64,000 nucleotides of DNA, from contig NZ_SLXH01000002.1 in NCBI RefSeq assembly GCF_004341365.1, positions 1-64,000 of the forward strand, read 5' to 3'. This document shows, piece after piece, positions 54,699 to 62,119 of this stretch. Within the stretch, counting starts at the first letter, position 1; every line of letters begins with the position of its first letter. The notes under the pieces are model-generated. The model had not been told where the DNA came from. It searched no databases and saw nothing but the letters and a program-made list of their open reading frames with translations. The stretch comes from Simplicispira metamorpha (GTDB taxonomy: Bacteria; Pseudomonadota; Gammaproteobacteria; Burkholderiales; Burkholderiaceae_C). Made by a program: the position numbers and the translations under genes.

Positions 54699-55358
54699 AT
54701 GGAAGCCATCACTTTTCTCATCGATTTCATCTTGCACGTGGACAAGCACCTGGAGGCGTTCGTGGTCGCCTACGGCATGTGGGTGTATGCACTGCTGTTT
54801 CTGATCGTGTTTGTGGAAACCGGCGTGGTGGTGATGCCGTTTTTGCCGGGCGATTCGCTGCTATTCATCGTGGGCGCGCTGTGCGGTGCCGGGCTGATGG
54901 ACTTTGGCCTGGCCTGCTCGGTGTTGCTGGTGGCGGCCATTTTGGGCGACCAGTGCAACTACACCATTGGCCGCTATATCGGCCCCAAGGTGTTCCAGTG
55001 GGAGAACTCGCGCTGGTTCAACCGCCGCGCGTTTGACCAGGCCCATGCGTTTTACGAGCGCTACGGCGGCATCACCATCGTGCTGGCGCGCTTCATGCCG
55101 TTCATTCGCACTTTTGCGCCCTTTGTGGCGGGCGTGGCGGCCATGGGCCGGGGCAAGTTCACGGCCTACAACGTCGGTGGTGCTGTGCTGTGGGTGATGG
55201 GCATTTGCACGGCGGGGTACTTTTTTGGCAACCTGCCCTGGGTCAAGCTGCACCTGGACAAAATCATCTGGGGGCTGATTCTGGTGCCGGGGCTGATTGC
55301 CCTGTGGGGTGCCTGGCGCGGCACCCGCCAAGGCACTGCGCCAGCGCCTGCTCCCTGA
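54699..55358 (+). CDS. DedA family inner-membrane protein
   Basis: 219 aa from ATG 54699, divergent from mutL. Several hydrophobic helices. ETGVVVMPFLPGDSLLFIVGAL is the re-entrant membrane motif with the conserved Glu/Asp, followed by GDQCNYTIGRYIG, FERYGGITIVLARFMPFIRTFAPFVAGVAAMG (the conserved Arg motif, here F-R-F-x-P type) and the terminal helices. DedA proteins are undecaprenyl-phosphate or phospholipid scramblase-like transporters needed for envelope integrity and antibiotic tolerance. The 83-bp gap to mutL carries GATAAT (54647-54652) as a possible -10. Confidence 0.9.
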   Translation: MEAITFLIDFILHVDKHLEAFVVAYGMWVYALLFLIVFVETGVVVMPFLPGDSLLFIVGALCGAGLMDFGLACSVLLVAAILGDQCNYTIGRYIGPKVFQWENSRWFNRRAFDQAHAFYERYGGITIVLARFMPFIRTFAPFVAGVAAMGRGKFTAYNVGGAVLWVMGICTAGYFFGNLPWVKLHLDKIIWGLILVPGLIALWGAWRGTRQGTAPAPAP

Positions 55359-55373
55359 GGTTGGCGCCAATCT

Positions 55374-55437
55374 GCTCTTTTATTGATAGCTGTTAGCGCA
55401 CGCCACGTGTGCGTTCAGGCCTGTTTTTGCCTGAATT
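55374..55437 (+). repeat. dispersed palindromic element after dedA
   Basis: TTTTATTGATAGCTGTTAGC, GCACGCCACGTGTGC, then GTTCAGGCCTGTTTTTGCCT. It contains the hairpin TTCAGGC (55414-55420) with GCCTGAA (55429-55435). It starts 16 bp after the dedA stop, between convergent genes. Confidence 0.78.
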
Positions 55438-55445
55438 TCTGACCG

Positions 55446-55473
55446 CCGCACCCGCACCAATCGCCGGGTGCGG
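55446..55473 (-). terminator. perfect hairpin after the small lipoprotein gene
   Basis: CCGCACCCG (55446-55454) and CGGGTGCGG (55465-55473) form a perfect 9-bp stem with a 10-nt loop, 8 bp after the lipoprotein stop. No T-run follows, so it may be a stabiliser or Rho-linked terminator. Confidence 0.5.
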
Positions 55474-55480
55474 GCGTGGC

Positions 55481-55723
55481 TCAGCGGCGGTTGCGGCGTG
55501 GGGGCTGGTCGTTGCCTTCACCGATTTCGTGGCCGATAAAGGCGCCAGCGGCTGCACCGCCGATGGTGCCCACGGCACCACCGATGACGGCATCGCCCAC
55601 CACACCGCCCACCACGGCGCCTACGCCGGTGCCTATCTGTGCATTGGTGGGGTTGGAGGCGCAAGCGCCCAGGGCGAGCGCGGCCACGCAGCTGGTGGCG
55701 ATGAGCAAGGAACGAGTGGACAT
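55481..55723 (-). CDS. small glycine-zipper lipoprotein (OsmB-like)
   Basis: 80 aa. Lipobox LALGAC-A with Cys at 21 after an N-terminal hydrophobic signal. The mature part is a Gly/Ala-rich glycine zipper (IGTGVGAVVGGVVGDAVIGG, then AVGTIGGAAAGAFIGHEIGE) ending PPRRNRR. Such proteins sit in the envelope with two glycine-zipper helices and are often osmotic- or stress-induced. The Lipo_OsmB-like assignment is by pattern only. The 182 bp upstream to amiC hold nothing clear. Confidence 0.82.
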   Translation of the reverse strand: MSTRSLLIATSCVAALALGACASNPTNAQIGTGVGAVVGGVVGDAVIGGAVGTIGGAAAGAFIGHEIGEGNDQPPRRNRR

Positions 55724-55905
55724 GGGGAAATCCTTTTGGGTTTGAAACGGTGGTCAGGGTTAACGCAAACAGATAACTGTGTACGCAACACCACTGCCCT
55801 ACTGTGGCACCCTGCGCCCGCCCGCGCTGTAGGACGCAGCGGGGCGGCGCTGTCAGACCCGGCGCCGAAAGGTGGGCGCTGCCTGCGCGCCCATGCCATG
55901 CCCAC

Positions 55906-57405
55906 CTACACCGAGCGGCTGCGCGCCAGCGGCGGGTTTTTGGCAAAGTAGCGCGTGATGCCGCGCATCAGCGCATCGGCCAGCTGCTCCTGGTAGGCGC
56001 TTGAGCGCAGCTTGGCCTCTTCGCCGGGGTTGCTGATGAAGGCGGTTTCGACCAGCACGCTGGGAATATCGGGCGCCTTGAGCACGGCAAAGCCCGCTTG
56101 TTCCACGCGCGGCTTGTGCAGCTTGCCGACGTTGCCGATCTCGCCCAGCAGCACGCTGCCCAGCTTGAGGCTGTCGTTGATCTGCGCGGTGGTGCTCATG
56201 TCCAGCAGGGCGCGTTGCACATGCTGGTCTTTGGCGCGCACGTTGATGCCGCCGACCAGATCGGCCTGGTTTTCCTTGTTGGCCAGCCAGCGCGCTGCCG
56301 TGCTGGAGGCGCCGCCCTGGCTGAGCGCAAACACGCTGGCGCCGCGCGCGTCGGGGTTGGTGAAGGCATCGGCGTGGATGCTGACGAACAGGTCGGCCTG
56401 CACGCGCTGGGCTTTTTGCACGCGCGTGGCCAGGGGCACAAAGTAGTCGCCGTCGCGCGTGAGGTAGGCGCGCATGGGGTTGCCGCCAATGGTGGTGGCG
56501 TTGATGCGCGCGCGCAGCAGGTGGGCCACGCGCAGCACCACGTCTTTTTCGCGGGTGCCGCCGGGGCCGATGGCGCCGGGGTCTTCGCCGCCGTGGCCGG
56601 GGTCTAGGGCCACGATGATGAGGCGGTCAGTGCGGCTGGGCGTGGCGGCCTGGGCAGTGCCTGCCGCAGGCGGGCGCGCTGGGGCAGCGGGTGCGGGTGC
56701 TGGGGCGGTGGGCGCTGGCGCTGGTGTAGCCGGTGGCGGTGCTGCCGCCACGGTGGTGGGGGCGGGCGCCGGTGCGGGTGCCGGGGTGGTGCGCGCGATG
56801 CTGTCGGGCGGGAGCGGCGCGGTGTGCTGGGCAATCAGCGTTTCCAGCGCATCGTGCGCAGGCGTGCCAGGGGTGAGCGGTGGGATGGGCGCGGGCTTGT
56901 GGTCGCGCAGGCGCTCGGCGATCAGGGCCTCCAGCGGGTCTACCGGGGCGGCGGGGTACAAGTCCAGCACCAGCCGGTGCCCGTAGGCAGCAATCGGCGG
57001 CAGCGTGAACACCTGTGGCAGCGCTGCCTGTTTCAGGTCCAGCACCAGGCGCACCACGCCGGGCGTGTTCTGGCCGACGCGGATGCCCGCGATGTTGGGG
57101 TCGTCCGAGCGCACCTTGGCCACCAGCTCGCGCAGGGCGGGGTTGAGGTCGATGCCCTCGATGTCCACTGCCAGGCGCGGCGGCGTGGTGACAAAAAACT
57201 GCTTGGCCGAGAGCTTGGTGTCGGACTCGATGGTCACGCGCGAATACTCGGGCGCAGGCCAGACGCGCACGGCCAGGATGTTGGCGCCGCGCGCCAGTTG
57301 GGCTGCGCCCAGCAGCAGCACCAGCGTGCCGCCTTGCAGCAGGGTGCGCCGCGCGGCGCAGGGCACGGTGTGTGCGGCGCCCGGTGGGGGAGCGGCATGG
57401 CTCAT
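55906..57405 (-). CDS. amiC: N-acetylmuramoyl-L-alanine amidase, AmiC type
   Basis: 499 aa. The N-terminus has a Tat-like signal (ARRTLLQGGTLVLLLGAAQL, about 18-38). The AMIN peptidoglycan-targeting domain spans about 42-150 (VRVWPAPEYSRVTIESD). A Pro/Ala-rich linker (about 205-255) follows, then the zinc amidase_3 domain (about 262-490) with DPGHGGEDPGAIG, VSIHADAF, GASVFALS and SVLVETAFISNPGEE. It cleaves the stem peptide from MurNAc in the periplasm for daughter-cell separation. Its ATG overlaps the tsaE stop by 4 bp, the conserved tsaE-amidase pair. Confidence 0.94.
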   Translation of the reverse strand: MSHAAPPPGAAHTVPCAARRTLLQGGTLVLLLGAAQLARGANILAVRVWPAPEYSRVTIESDTKLSAKQFFVTTPPRLAVDIEGIDLNPALRELVAKVRSDDPNIAGIRVGQNTPGVVRLVLDLKQAALPQVFTLPPIAAYGHRLVLDLYPAAPVDPLEALIAERLRDHKPAPIPPLTPGTPAHDALETLIAQHTAPLPPDSIARTTPAPAPAPAPTTVAAAPPPATPAPAPTAPAPAPAAPARPPAAGTAQAATPSRTDRLIIVALDPGHGGEDPGAIGPGGTREKDVVLRVAHLLRARINATTIGGNPMRAYLTRDGDYFVPLATRVQKAQRVQADLFVSIHADAFTNPDARGASVFALSQGGASSTAARWLANKENQADLVGGINVRAKDQHVQRALLDMSTTAQINDSLKLGSVLLGEIGNVGKLHKPRVEQAGFAVLKAPDIPSVLVETAFISNPGEEAKLRSSAYQEQLADALMRGITRYFAKNPPLARSRSV

Positions 57406-57869
57406 GCGTTCATTCCTTGTAAAAGGCCGCAGCCCAAGGGGGTGTGTGCGTGCAGCACGGCACGGCGCTGGTGGTCGTCAATTGCTTCAATAGTAATAGC
57501 TATGTCCGCAGGCGGGATAAGCCCTACAGCCTTTTCAGGCCATTCGGCCAGCTTCAGGCCCGGGGCGGCAAAGATGTCGCGAAAGCCCGCGTCCTCCCAC
57601 TCGCGCGGGTCATCGAAGCGGTAAAAATCAAAGTGCCAGATGGCCAGGCCCGGTGCCTCGTGCGGCTCCACCACAGCGTAGGTCGGGCTTTTGATGCGGC
57701 CTTGAACGCCCAGCGCGCGCAGCAGGTGGCGCACCAGCGTGGTTTTGCCCGCACCCAGGTCGCCGTGCAGGGTGATGAAAGCGTTGGCCAGCAGCGGCTG
57801 CGCGGCCAGCTGGCGGGCCAACGCGGCGGTGTCGTCTTCGTTGTGCCAAGTGCAGTGGCGCAGCTCCAT
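57402..57869 (-). CDS. tsaE: tRNA threonylcarbamoyladenosine biosynthesis ATPase TsaE
   Basis: 155 aa from ATG 57869. Walker A GDLGAGKTT (36-44), SPTYAVVEPHE and WHFDFYRFDDPREWEDAGF (the Walker B-like block with catalytic Asp), then LAEWPEKAVGLIPPADI. It drives the TsaB-TsaD complex in t6A37 formation. The C-terminal segment after EWPEK matches a dispersed element in DNA, though those residues also align to ordinary TsaE. It is divergent from queG with a 27-bp gap. Confidence 0.94.
   Translation of the reverse strand: MELRHCTWHNEDDTAALARQLAAQPLLANAFITLHGDLGAGKTTLVRHLLRALGVQGRIKSPTYAVVEPHEAPGLAIWHFDFYRFDDPREWEDAGFRDIFAAPGLKLAEWPEKAVGLIPPADIAITIEAIDDHQRRAVLHAHTPLGCGLLQGMNA
57485..57541 (+). 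repeat. possible dispersed element copy inside tsaE
   Basis: Plus strand TCAATAGTAATAGCTATGTC, CGCAGGCGGGATAAGCC, then CTACAGCCTTTTCAGGC. Second half and tail are close to intergenic copies, but the core is altered (AATAGCTATG). tsaE reads it antisense through A-D-I-A-I-T. The encoded EWPEKA-x-G is a family motif, so either the element wrote over a conserved stretch or the match is partly chance. Confidence 0.5.
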
Positions 57870-57896
57870 GGGCGAGGGGCTTTCTACAATCGGGCG

Positions 57897-58994
57897 ATGG
57901 TGGTGTGCAGCAGTCAACTCGTTCCTCAAATTCAGCAGTGGGCGCGCGAACTGGGATTTTCCCAAATCGGCGTGGCCGGGGTGGATTTGTCCGACGCCGA
58001 GCCCGGATTGGTGCAGTGGCTGGCCCAGGGGTTCCATGGCGATATGGCTTATATGGCCGCGCACGGTTTGAAGCGCGCGCGGCCCGCCGAGCTGGTGCCC
58101 GGCACCGTCAGCGTGATTACGGCGCGCATGGATTATTTGCCCCGCGCCACCCCGGACGGCTGGCAGGCGCTGGAGTTTGCGCGCTTGCACGATCCGGCGC
58201 AAGGCGCTGTCTCGCTCTATGCCCGGGGGCGTGACTACCACAAGGTGCTGCGTACGCGGCTGCAAAAGCTGGCCGAGCGCATTGCGCAGGCCGTGGGGCC
58301 GCTGGGCCACCGGGCGTTCACCGACTCGGCGCCGGTGCTGGAGGCCGAGCTGGCCAGCCGCAGCGGCCAGGGCTGGCGTGGCAAGCACACGCTGGTGCTC
58401 AACCGCGATGCGGGCTCGATGTTTTTTCTGGGCGAAATCTATATCGACCTGGCCCTGCCCGCCAGCGCGCCGGTGAGCGCGCACTGCGGCCAGTGCCGCG
58501 CCTGCCTGGACGTGTGCCCCACGCAAGCCATCGTGGCGCCCTACCGGCTGGATGCACGCCGTTGCATCTCTTACCTGACCATCGAGCATGCCGGGCCGAT
58601 TCCGCTGGACTTGCGCCCGCTGCTGGGCAACCGCATTTACGGCTGTGACGATTGCCAGCTGGCCTGCCCCTGGAACAAGTTTGCCCAGACCAGCACCTTG
58701 CCCGACTTTGACGCGCGTGCCGGTTTGTCGGGCCAGCAACTGGTGCATTTGTTTGCCTGGGACGAGGCCACCTTTTTGCGCCTGACCGAAGGCGGCCCCA
58801 TCCGCCGCATTGGCCACGAGCGCTGGCTGCGCAACGTGGCCGTGGCGCTGGGCAACGCGCTGCGCGCTGCGGGTGAGGCGGGCGCTGCGGGTGCGGACGC
58901 TGGCGCGCTGCGGGCCGCATTGCAGTCGCGCGCGCAGCACGACAGCGCCCTGGTGCGCGAACATGTGGCCTGGGCGCTGGCGCAAGCCCATTGA
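57897..58994 (+). CDS. queG: epoxyqueuosine reductase QueG
   Basis: 365 aa from ATG 57897. The N-terminal cobalamin-binding domain (about 10-180) has GFSQIGVAGVDL, MDYLP and GRDYHKVLRTRL. Two [4Fe-4S] motifs follow: CGQCRACLDVCP near 197-208 and CDDCQLACPWNKF near 249-261. The C-terminal part has a HEAT-like helical end (RRIGHERWLRNVAVALGNALR). It reduces epoxyqueuosine in tRNA to queuosine. It is divergent from tsaE, as in other proteobacteria where queG neighbours tsaE-amidase-mutL. Confidence 0.95.
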   Translation: MVVCSSQLVPQIQQWARELGFSQIGVAGVDLSDAEPGLVQWLAQGFHGDMAYMAAHGLKRARPAELVPGTVSVITARMDYLPRATPDGWQALEFARLHDPAQGAVSLYARGRDYHKVLRTRLQKLAERIAQAVGPLGHRAFTDSAPVLEAELASRSGQGWRGKHTLVLNRDAGSMFFLGEIYIDLALPASAPVSAHCGQCRACLDVCPTQAIVAPYRLDARRCISYLTIEHAGPIPLDLRPLLGNRIYGCDDCQLACPWNKFAQTSTLPDFDARAGLSGQQLVHLFAWDEATFLRLTEGGPIRRIGHERWLRNVAVALGNALRAAGEAGAAGADAGALRAALQSRAQHDSALVREHVAWALAQAH

Positions 58995-59052
58995 AGGTCA
59001 AAAGCGGCTCTAACCCAACAGGAGTGCGCGCAAGCAGCTATCAAAATAATAG
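58995..59052 (-). repeat. dispersed palindromic element after queG
   Basis: Minus strand: TATTTTGATAGCTGCTTGCG, CGCACTCCTGTTGGG, then TTAGAGCCGCTTTTGACC. A full copy directly after the queG stop in the 94-bp gap to convergent cheB. Confidence 0.88.
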
Positions 59053-59088
59053 TTATTCCTGCGCCGCTGAAGGCGCTGCTGCCACCCT

Positions 59089-60147
59089 TCAGCGCGCCAG
59101 CTGGGTCTGGATTTCGCGGGCGATGCCCTCCAGCGGCACGAAGCGGCCCACGGCACCGCGCTTGTGCGCCTCTTTGGGCATGCCATAGACCACGCAGCTT
59201 TTTTCGTCCTGGGCCAGCGTCTGGGCACCGGCCTTGCGCATCTCCAAGAGGCCCACGGCACCGTCGTCGCCCATGCCGGTCATGATGACGCCCAGGGCGT
59301 TGGCACCGGCGCATTTGGCCACCGAGCGAAACAGCACATCCACCGAGGGCCGGTGGCGGTTGACCAGCGGGCCATCGACCACCTCGACAAAATACTGCGC
59401 GCCGTTGCGCCGCAGCAGCATGTGTTTGCCACCCGGCGCAATCAGCGCGCGGCCCTGGATGACGCGGTCGTTGTTTTGCGCCTCTTTCACCTCGATCTGG
59501 CACAGGCCGTTCAAGCGGCTGGCAAAGGCGGCCGTGAACTGCTCGGGCATGTGCTGCACGATGACGATGCCGGGCGAGACGCGCGGCAGCGCCGTCAGCA
59601 CCACCTCCAGCGCCTGCGTGCCGCCGGTGGAGGTGCCCAGCGCCACCACGCGCTCGGTGGTCTGGATCATGGCGTGGCGCGTGGGCTCGGCGGGCGCCAG
59701 GATGACGTCGGCGCTGTGCTTGCTGGTGACCTGCAACCGGCGCACATTGGCCTTGGCGGCGGCCTTGACGGCCGAGGTCAGGTCTTCGCTGGCATCGCTC
59801 AAGAATTGCTTGAGGCCGATTTTGGGCTTGGTGATGATGGCCACCGCCCCGGCGGCCAGCGCCGCCAGCGAAGTCTCGGTGCCCCGGTCGGTGAGCGTGG
59901 AGCAGATCACCACCGGGGTGGGGCGCTCGGCCATGATTTTTTTCAGGAAGGTGATGCCGTCCATGCGCGGCATCTCGATGTCGAGCACGATCACGTCGGG
60001 CCACTGCGTGGCCATGCGCGACATGGCCAAAATTGGGTCGGCCACGGCGGCCATGACCTCGATCTCGGGGTCTTGTGCCAGCAGCGCCGACACCACCTGG
60101 CGCACCACGGCGGAGTCGTCCACCACCAGTACCTGTATGCGTTTCAT
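59089..60147 (-). CDS. cheB: chemotaxis response regulator protein-glutamate methylesterase
   Basis: 352 aa from ATG 60147. Receiver domain: [10 protein letters not shown] with the acidic pair, phosphoryl-acceptor Asp56 ([11 protein letters not shown]) and conserved Lys in ITKP. Linker, then methylesterase domain from about 168, with catalytic Ser173 (GTSTGG), His199 (QHMPEQF) and Asp near 294 (GMGDDG). It removes methyl groups from, and deamidates, MCP glutamates, opposing CheR. Last gene of the chemotaxis run; 62 bp after cheD. Confidence 0.95.
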   Translation of the reverse strand: MKRIQVLVVDDSAVVRQVVSALLAQDPEIEVMAAVADPILAMSRMATQWPDVIVLDIEMPRMDGITFLKKIMAERPTPVVICSTLTDRGTETSLAALAAGAVAIITKPKIGLKQFLSDASEDLTSAVKAAAKANVRRLQVTSKHSADVILAPAEPTRHAMIQTTERVVALGTSTGGTQALEVVLTALPRVSPGIVIVQHMPEQFTAAFASRLNGLCQIEVKEAQNNDRVIQGRALIAPGGKHMLLRRNGAQYFVEVVDGPLVNRHRPSVDVLFRSVAKCAGANALGVIMTGMGDDGAVGLLEMRKAGAQTLAQDEKSCVVYGMPKEAHKRGAVGRFVPLEGIAREIQTQLAR

Positions 60148-60209
60148 GGGGATTTTGATCGGTTGGTCCGGGAGAAAGCGGCCCCGGGGGGCGCCGCCTG
60201 CGGGGGCAC

Positions 60210-60704
60210 TCAGGCCGTCGGGCGCACCTGGTGCGACCATACATCGCCAGTGCTGATGTCAAAGATGATTTGCCGGTGGCCAATGCCAAACAGGCTCTCG
60301 GAGACGATGGGAATGCCATGCGCTTGCAGCAAGGCGCGGGCGGCCTCGCCATTTCTGCGCCCGATGTGCATGGTGCTGGAGCGCGAATGCTTGGGAAACA
60401 TGTTGCCGCCGCCAAAAATCTTGCCCTGGCATTGGCTGGGCTGCACGCCCGCCTGGGCCAGTTCGGCCAGCATCAGGGTCAGGGCTTCGTCGCCGTAGCG
60501 CGCGTCCAGAGGGCGCACGGCGGTGTCGATCAGGCCGTGCGTGGGCAGCAAAAAATGCGACATGGCGCCGATGCGCTTGCCCGGGTGCCACAGCGTCATC
60601 GAGACGCACGAGCCCAGCATGGTGCGAATCTGGTAGTCCGCATCGCCGACAAAGTATTCACCGGGCTGCAAGAAAATGTCGATCAGGTCGGGCAGTCGCA
60701 CCAT
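60210..60704 (-). CDS. cheD: chemoreceptor glutamine deamidase CheD
   Basis: 164 aa. The catalytic core has GSCVSMTLW with Cys33 and GAMSHFLLP with His50. [17 protein letters not shown] precedes it, and [18 protein letters not shown] and GGD-like turns follow. It converts selected MCP Gln residues to Glu and may interact with CheC-like phosphatases; no cheC is visible here. It starts one base after the cheR stop, so the two are coupled. Confidence 0.94.
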   Translation of the reverse strand: MVRLPDLIDIFLQPGEYFVGDADYQIRTMLGSCVSMTLWHPGKRIGAMSHFLLPTHGLIDTAVRPLDARYGDEALTLMLAELAQAGVQPSQCQGKIFGGGNMFPKHSRSSTMHIGRRNGEAARALLQAHGIPIVSESLFGIGHRQIIFDISTGDVWSHQVRPTA

Positions 60705-60705
60705 G

Positions 60706-61515
60706 TCACGGGTTTTTACGGTAAATCGATGGCGCCAGCGCTTGCACTGCCTGGGTGATGTCGCTCAGGCTCTCGGAGTGGCCAATCAGAAAGTGCCCGC
60801 CCGGCTTGAGGGTGGCAATCACCCGTTCCACCACTTCGCGCTTGGTGGCGTCGCTGAAATAAATCATCACGTTGCGCAAGAAAACGATGTCGAACGTGCC
60901 CAGTTGCGGCAAGGCGGCGTTCAGGTTGAGTTGGCGAAAATGCACCCGGCTGCGCAGCGCGTGGTCTATCAGCAAGGTGCCCTGGTACTCCTGCGTGCCG
61001 CGCAGGCAAAAGCGCTTGAGGTAAGACGCCGGGATGTTGCGGGCGCGCTCTGCGCTGTAGTGCGCGCGCTGGGCCCCGCGCAACACGCGCGTGCTGATGT
61101 CCGAGCCCATCACTTCCCAGGGGGTGTCGCTGCCCAGGCAGTCGGCCAGCACCATGGCGATGCTGTAGGCCTCTTCGCCGCTGGAGCTGGCCGCGCTCCA
61201 GACGCGGAACATGGCCGTGCGCCCGTGTGCGGCCAGTGCCTGCTGGCGCAGAAAATCAAAATGCTTGGGCTCGCGGAAGAAATAGGTTTCGTTGGTGGTG
61301 AGCAAATCCACCGCCGTTTGCAGTTCTGTGGGGTGCTCGCCACTGTGCAGCAGCCGGAAGTATTCGCCATAGCTTTCCAGCTGATGCTGGTGCAGGCGCT
61401 TGGCCAGGCGCCCGCTGACCAAAGCCTTTTTGGACGATGGCAGCGTGATGCCCGCCGCATCAAAAATAAAGCGCTGAAAGAGGGCGAATTCCGGATCCGA
61501 CAGGGGCTGGGTCAT
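60706..61515 (-). CDS. cheR: chemotaxis protein methyltransferase CheR
   Basis: 269 aa. N-terminal helical domain (GRLAKRL, TNETYFFREPKHF), then the SAM-binding domain with RVWSAASSSGEEAYSIAM near 104-121, GSDIS, and FLRNVMIYF with the loop that follows. It methylates glutamates on chemoreceptors. Its tether-binding beta-subdomain would need a pentapeptide like NWETF on a receptor; the MCP here ends KFTKF, so methylation is probably tether-independent. It lies 32 bp after cheW. Confidence 0.95.
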   Translation of the reverse strand: MTQPLSDPEFALFQRFIFDAAGITLPSSKKALVSGRLAKRLHQHQLESYGEYFRLLHSGEHPTELQTAVDLLTTNETYFFREPKHFDFLRQQALAAHGRTAMFRVWSAASSSGEEAYSIAMVLADCLGSDTPWEVMGSDISTRVLRGAQRAHYSAERARNIPASYLKRFCLRGTQEYQGTLLIDHALRSRVHFRQLNLNAALPQLGTFDIVFLRNVMIYFSDATKREVVERVIATLKPGGHFLIGHSESLSDITQAVQALAPSIYRKNP

Positions 61516-61547
61516 GTCTATGGCGGTTCGTGGCGGGGCGCCGCTGC

Positions 61548-62108
61548 TCAGGCCGCCGCCGCTCCGGGCAGCTGTGCCTGGCTGGCGACCTGACCGGCAG
61601 CGCCCAGCTCATCCACCGACAGCACCTGGCTGACGTTGAGCAGGATCACGAAATTGCCGTTGACCTTGCCCATGCCCTCGATGAAGTCGGTGCGGATTTT
61701 GGAGCCGAAGGCGGGCGCCGGTTCGATGTCGCTGCGCGGTATCTCCAGCACCGCGTTCACCGCATCGACCACCACCCCCATGTCCTGGCACTCATCGCCC
61801 ACCTTCACCTCGACGATGACGATGCAGGTTTTTTTGGTCACTTCGCCGGATTTTTTGCCAAAGCGCACGGCCAGGTCCAGCACCGGCAAGACCGCGCCGC
61901 GCAGGTTGATCACGCCACGGATGCACTCGGGCATCATCGGCACTTCGGTCAGGCCGCTGTACTCGATGATTTCTTTGATGCACAGAATGCCAATGGCAAA
62001 CGGCTCGCCGTTGAGCATGAACGTGAGGTACTGCGTCTGCTCTTGCAGACGGGCGGAGTGTTCCGCCAGCGCCACTGACTTGGCCGTGGCCGGGACGACT
62101 TGGTTCAT
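61548..62108 (-). CDS. cheW: chemotaxis coupling protein CheW
   Basis: 186 aa. Two SH3-like subdomains: YLTFMLNGEPFAIGILCIKEII and VINLRGAVLPVLDLAVRFG, then CIVIVEVKVGDE and VDAVNAVLEIPRSDIEPAP. It links MCPs to the kinase CheA. An N-terminal extension of about 25 residues and an Ala-rich C-terminal tail (GAAGQVASQAQLPGAAAA) are longer than in E. coli CheW. It starts 11 bp after the mcp stop; cheA is outside the window, presumably upstream. Confidence 0.95.
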   Translation of the reverse strand: MNQVVPATAKSVALAEHSARLQEQTQYLTFMLNGEPFAIGILCIKEIIEYSGLTEVPMMPECIRGVINLRGAVLPVLDLAVRFGKKSGEVTKKTCIVIVEVKVGDECQDMGVVVDAVNAVLEIPRSDIEPAPAFGSKIRTDFIEGMGKVNGNFVILLNVSQVLSVDELGAAGQVASQAQLPGAAAA

Positions 62109-62119
62109 GGCGGGTTCTT

